This document shows, in pieces, positions 24,415 to 27,210 of a DNA stretch of 27,210 nucleotides (position 1 is its first letter; each line of letters starts with the position of its first letter). The notes under the pieces are model-generated. The model made no database searches. It saw nothing but the letters and a program-made list of their open reading frames with translations, and was not told the origin of the DNA. The DNA is from an uncultured Haemophilus sp. (GTDB taxonomy: Bacteria > Pseudomonadota > Gammaproteobacteria > Enterobacterales > Pasteurellaceae): assembly GCF_937976265.1 (NCBI RefSeq), contig NZ_CALJRX010000295.1:1-27210 (forward strand), in the 5' to 3' direction. The position numbers were made by a program, and so were the translations under genes.

Positions 24415-24443
24415 ATAATAGCGAAAACGATTGCTAAATTCAA
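24415..24443 (-). promoter_or_regulatory. sigma70-like promoter of the ABC importer operon
   Basis: On the minus strand TTGAAT (24443-24438) and TATTAT (24420-24415) are exactly 17 bases apart, just after the cytochrome c peroxidase stop. The importer and pseudoazurin genes can therefore be transcribed without the peroxidase gene. Confidence 0.7.
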
Positions 24444-24456
24444 CTCAGGCGCTTAA

Positions 24457-25596
24457 TTATTCTTCGTAAGCTTCGTCAGTTAATGTTTTTAAGAATGCTT
24501 CTAACGCATTAATCTCTTCATCTGTAAGCGGTTTTGCTTTTAAAACATCAGGATTAATGGTTTGAGCATATTCGGCTTTATCCCACGCTTTTCCTGTTTC
24601 AGGATTGATTTTACGATTAGGATTATTAAAACTGTCTTTAAATAGCAAAACAGTTTTTAGATCACGGAAAACGCCATTATGCATATAAGGCGCTGTGACA
24701 GCAATGTTACGCAATGTTGGCACTTTAAATTTACCTTTTTGCTTTTCATCGCCTTTTACCATTGGATTATCCAATAGTCCATTATCCACATAATCAGCCG
24801 CAAGTTTATTTAACTTAATTAACGCTTGGTTACTTGGCACACCGATATTGTAATAGCGATAATTCGTAAAGGTTTCTTTTGCTGAGTTCGCGTCACTTGA
24901 TTGATGGCAGTTACTGCAGTTTGTTCGTGTTTTATCGAAAAATAATGCCTTACCTTCTGCTTCAAGTGCGGTCAATTCCGCTTCATTTTTTAATGCGCGA
25001 TCATATTTTGAAGAAAATTGTGCAAATAAGTCATGCTTTTCGAACTCCGCAATGGCTTTTTCCATAATGGCATAGATTCTGTCGGTATCAGCCCAAATAC
25101 TTTCACCATAAATATCCGTAATTGCCTTGTAATAAATTGAATTCGCTTTTAAACGTTCGACAATCGATTTTTTATCTGGCATGCCCATTTCTACAGGATT
25201 AACTGGTGGACCACCTGCTTGCTCGGCTAAATCTTTTGCACGTCCATCCCAGAATTGTCCGCCAACATAATCTTGAATTTTTTCATCAAAATGAAAATCC
25301 GGTGAGAACATCGCATAAAGTGCCGTGTTAGCATTACGATTACCATGAAGATGAGGATTATCCCCCTCGGAGACCATTTGATTTGCCGAATTTTTACGTT
25401 GATCCACAAAGGCGGTACCCGGGTTGTGACAAGTTGAACAGCTTTGTGTTTTATTAAAAGAAAGCGATTTATCAAAAAACAGAACTTCGCCCAATCCTTG
25501 ATAATTCAATTCTTTTCCTTTAGCTTGATCAGCTAAGGCATAATTGCTCTGCATCAAAGGTGCAAACAATAAAATAGAAAGCCATTTTTTTTGCAT
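24457..25596 (-). CDS. di-heme cytochrome c peroxidase (CcpA/MauG family)
   Basis: Periplasmic enzyme of 379 residues that would reduce hydrogen peroxide to water with electrons from a small carrier. The signal peptide ends ALA near residue 22. Two heme sites are seen: C53-STC-H57 for the N-terminal peroxidatic heme and C227-SNC-H231 for the C-terminal electron-transfer heme. The segment APYMHNGVFRDL carries the methionine that normally ligates the high-potential heme, and LHGNRNANTALYAMF is the usual region near the first heme. I chose ATG 25596 after TGGAGA; the TTG four codons earlier overlaps that site. It could also be a MauG-like di-heme oxidase. No terminator follows before the importer promoter, so partial co-transcription is possible. 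An exact uptake sequence lies at 24964-24972. Confidence 0.9.
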   Translation of the reverse strand: MQKKWLSILLFAPLMQSNYALADQAKGKELNYQGLGEVLFFDKSLSFNKTQSCSTCHNPGTAFVDQRKNSANQMVSEGDNPHLHGNRNANTALYAMFSPDFHFDEKIQDYVGGQFWDGRAKDLAEQAGGPPVNPVEMGMPDKKSIVERLKANSIYYKAITDIYGESIWADTDRIYAIMEKAIAEFEKHDLFAQFSSKYDRALKNEAELTALEAEGKALFFDKTRTNCSNCHQSSDANSAKETFTNYRYYNIGVPSNQALIKLNKLAADYVDNGLLDNPMVKGDEKQKGKFKVPTLRNIAVTAPYMHNGVFRDLKTVLLFKDSFNNPNRKINPETGKAWDKAEYAQTINPDVLKAKPLTDEEINALEAFLKTLTDEAYEE

Positions 25597-25624
25597 CGTG
25601 TTCTCCAAATATTCAAATTACAGA

Positions 25625-25658
25625 TAAAAAATAATCCAACAAAGCTTTGTTGGATTAT
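25625..25658 (-). terminator. terminator of mltB, a perfect 28-base palindrome
   Basis: Positions 25631-25658 are a perfect palindrome with arms ATAATCCAACAAAG and CTTTGTTGGATTAT and no spacer. On the minus strand it runs into TTTTTT. It ends mltB 18 bases after the stop and lies 35 bases before the peroxidase start, so the peroxidase promoter must overlap or follow it unless there is read-through. Confidence 0.8.
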
Positions 25659-25675
25659 AAAAGGAAAATAATTTT

Positions 25676-26791
25676 CTACAAGCCGATGGCCATCTTAATG
25701 CGATCAGCAAACATACCGATGCTCACGCCGAAGTAATTTGATTTGTTCCAATCTAAAATCGTGCGATAGTTATTGGAAACCAAGAATGCACGCCCAACTT
25801 CTTTATCAGGGCGAACTAGCCAAAGATCGGCTTGCGAAAGTGCGGCAAGTTTATCTTGTTCTTGTTGGCTAAAGCTCGCTAAAGTGACACCTTTAGACTG
25901 CCAGTCGTTGAGTGAACGCGCTTTGTTCTTCTCAATGCCTGAAAGCGATAAATCTAATGGTTGATTTAATGTGACTTCTACACCCCAAGGCAATTTGTTA
26001 TCCCAACCTACAGTGTGAAGATAATTTGCAATTGAAGCAAACGCATCAAATTGGTTTGTCCAAATATCCTTCACACCATCATTATTACCATCTGCCGCAT
26101 AGTTTAAGAATGCGCTTGGCATAAATTGAGTTTGTCCCATTGCGCCCGCCCAAGAGCCTAACATTCTATGTCGTTGAATATGATCACGCTCTAACATCTT
26201 CATCGCATTCACAAATTCTTTGCTGAATAAGGCTTCACGTCTGCCATCAAAGGCTAATGTGGCTAAAGCTGAAAGCACATCATAGCTACCTTGATAATAG
26301 CCAAAGCTACTTTCCATACCCCATAAGGCAAGGATATATTCCTGTTGAACACCATAACGTTGGCTTGCTTGTTGTAATGGCGCTTGGACTTCCCAATAAC
26401 GCTCTTCGGCAATATCCACTTTGTTTTGAGTCAGTACTTTATTCAGATAATTGGTTATGCCGTTTGGATTGGGTAACTGTGGTTGATCTGAATTACGCTT
26501 GCTTCTACCCGCTTGCGCACGATCTAAATCCACAGCCTTTTGCATATATTGAATATTATTTTGTGCATTCAATACAGAAGCAGACACACCTTCAGCCGCC
26601 GCTTTACCTTTTAAGAACTGTACGTAATCATTAAAGTTATCTAAAGTTCTTGGCTTGCTGTAAACAGCGTTGCTACTTACCGATGGAATAGTTTTTGTTG
26701 ATGACGTTGTCGTCGTTGTGCTACTTGAACAACCGACTAATAAAAGTGCGGTCGATAATGCCGTCATTTTTAACGTTGAGATTAAATTCAT
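25676..26791 (-). CDS. mltB: membrane-bound lytic murein transglycosylase B
   Basis: Outer-membrane lipoprotein that cleaves the MurNAc-GlcNAc bond with formation of 1,6-anhydromuramic acid; used in wall turnover and recycling. The 371-residue precursor has a lipobox LVGC (C21) followed by a Ser/Thr-rich linker. The GH103/SLT_2 catalytic domain includes the active-site glutamate E160 in LWGMESSFGYYQG and the typical run GSWAGAMGQTQFMPSAFL, then the Asp/Asn-rich DGNNDGVKDIW loop seen in MltB. Length and the catalytic position are close to E. coli MltB (E162). I chose ATG 26791 after AAGGAAAAG. It lies 33 bases after the glycosyltransferase gene and may be co-transcribed with it. An exact uptake sequence lies at 26744-26752. 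Confidence 0.93.
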   Translation of the reverse strand: MNLISTLKMTALSTALLLVGCSSSTTTTTSSTKTIPSVSSNAVYSKPRTLDNFNDYVQFLKGKAAAEGVSASVLNAQNNIQYMQKAVDLDRAQAGRSKRNSDQPQLPNPNGITNYLNKVLTQNKVDIAEERYWEVQAPLQQASQRYGVQQEYILALWGMESSFGYYQGSYDVLSALATLAFDGRREALFSKEFVNAMKMLERDHIQRHRMLGSWAGAMGQTQFMPSAFLNYAADGNNDGVKDIWTNQFDAFASIANYLHTVGWDNKLPWGVEVTLNQPLDLSLSGIEKNKARSLNDWQSKGVTLASFSQQEQDKLAALSQADLWLVRPDKEVGRAFLVSNNYRTILDWNKSNYFGVSIGMFADRIKMAIGL

Positions 26792-26824
26792 TTCTTTTCC
26801 TTTTTTAATTATCAAAATATCGCA

Positions 26825-27210
26825 TTATTTGCGTAAAAATTGGTTATAAACCGCTTTCAATAATGAGGTTGGTAATAAGCGAGAGCCTGAACGCAAGGCA
26901 AAGGTGAATAGGCCAGAAAATAAGCCTTGAATACCTAAGCGGTGCTTCAATTTAAATAAACGCCATTCTGCCTTGGCTTGGTTTAAACCACGACGACGCC
27001 CTACCATGCCATTACCCACGCGGGCATAAACTAAAATGTCCGGCAAGTTTGCCACTTTTTGACCTTGTGCCACAAGCTTAATCCACAGGTAATAATCTTC
27101 CTGTAAATCTTCATATCCACCACAATTAATGACCGCACTTTTTTGATACGCGACTGTCATGTGATTGAAAGGACAACGTTTTTGCGTAAATTTCACAATC
27201 TCTTGTGCTT
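26825..27210 (-). CDS. family 2 glycosyltransferase, C-terminal part (gene runs off the window)
   Basis: The frame has no stop up to the last base, so only the C-terminal 128 residues or so are present. The segment FNHMTVAYQKSAVINCGGY followed by EDYYLWIKLVAQG is the acceptor-side part of GT-A fold family 2 enzymes, with the ED pair acting as general base region. A basic, hydrophobic C-terminus (RSGSRLLPTSLLKAVY) may touch the membrane. The layout resembles enzymes of amylovoran, O-antigen or lipooligosaccharide synthesis (AmsE-like). The GTG at 27196 should not be taken as the start: codons upstream of it stay open. Acceptor and donor sugars are unknown. An exact uptake sequence lies at 27132-27140. 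Confidence 0.82.
   Translation of the reverse strand, partial: AQEIVKFTQKRCPFNHMTVAYQKSAVINCGGYEDLQEDYYLWIKLVAQGQKVANLPDILVYARVGNGMVGRRRGLNQAKAEWRLFKLKHRLGIQGLFSGLFTFALRSGSRLLPTSLLKAVYNQFLRK

Larger units (their letters stand above)
1699..27140. repeat. Haemophilus-type DNA uptake sequences, 21 exact copies
   Basis: The 9-mer AAGTGCGGT (+) or ACCGCACTT (-) occurs at 1699(-), 4430(+), 5607(+), 6300(-), 7007(-), 8481(+), 8510(-), 12945(+), 14327(+), 14421(-), 15722(-), 15979(+), 18109(-), 18508(+), 19168(-), 20543(+), 21901(+), 22521(+), 24964(+), 26744(+) and 27132(-), start positions given. The copies often continue with CA and an AT-rich flank. Near-matches lie at 5586, 10199 and 25842. These are hand counts. 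They show a naturally competent Pasteurellaceae genome of the Hin subclade and argue that even the iron genes have long resided in it. Confidence 0.92.

Noticed and set aside
27194..27196. GTG as the start of a 123-residue glycosyltransferase
   Set aside because: The same frame continues open to the window edge and a family 2 enzyme needs its N-terminal nucleotide-sugar domain, so the gene is cut by the window, not truly short.

Overview
The window is AT-rich chromosomal DNA from a member of the Pasteurellaceae, most probably Haemophilus (H. parainfluenzae or a close relative). The clearest sign is the DNA-uptake 9-mer AAGTGCGGT or its complement: I count 21 exact copies, spread over genes and terminators, about one per 1.3 kb. 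The order map / erpA / UPF0231 (YacL-like) / mrcB, with glnD next to map, is also the Haemophilus arrangement as I recall it. Species is inference. I see no rRNA, tRNA, CRISPR array, insertion sequence or prophage, and no gene-free stretch longer than 300 bases (the longest is 218 bases, 11171-11388).

Layout. (1) 36-4422 (+): an S-/N-oxide respiration operon: a 49-aa TorE/NapE-like membrane peptide, the pentaheme quinol dehydrogenase TorY, the Tat-exported molybdenum reductase TorZ (MtsZ type) and its chaperone TorD. It ends at a terminator built on an uptake sequence and shared with the opposing glnD. (2) 4468-11170: housekeeping genes glnD and map (-), then erpA, yacL-like and mrcB (+). (3) 11389-19284 (+): an eight-gene iron-uptake/redox operon of the FTR1-P19 class: FTR1 permease, P19/Tp34 protein, DUF2318 membrane protein with a YHS-like tail, two MacB/FtsX-type permeases, an ATPase, a TlpA-like thioredoxin and a small c-type cytochrome. 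A sigma70-like promoter with a CRP/FNR-like box at a class I position precedes it. (4) 19385-20008 (+): an uncharacterised coiled-coil lipoprotein with its own promoter. (5) On the minus strand, read from 27210 down: the end of a glycosyltransferase gene, mltB, a di-heme cytochrome c peroxidase, a Fur-boxed siderophore/heme-type ABC importer (binding protein, permease, ATPase), a pseudoazurin and an ATP-grasp protein.

How the parts fit. Regions 3 and 5 form two converging metal-import modules, each mixing transporter genes with periplasmic electron carriers. Region 3 is a variant of the locus known from Campylobacter (Cj1658-Cj1665) and, in shorter form, E. coli FetMP; a cytochrome c stands where Campylobacter has a second thioredoxin. 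In region 5 a Fur-boxed ABC importer lies between a cytochrome c peroxidase and a pseudoazurin, a protein known in Paracoccus to donate electrons to cytochrome c peroxidase. The least-described parts are that peroxidase-importer-pseudoazurin run, the DUF2318 protein whose YHS-like tail has lost its cysteines, and the terminal cytochrome c without an obvious axial methionine.
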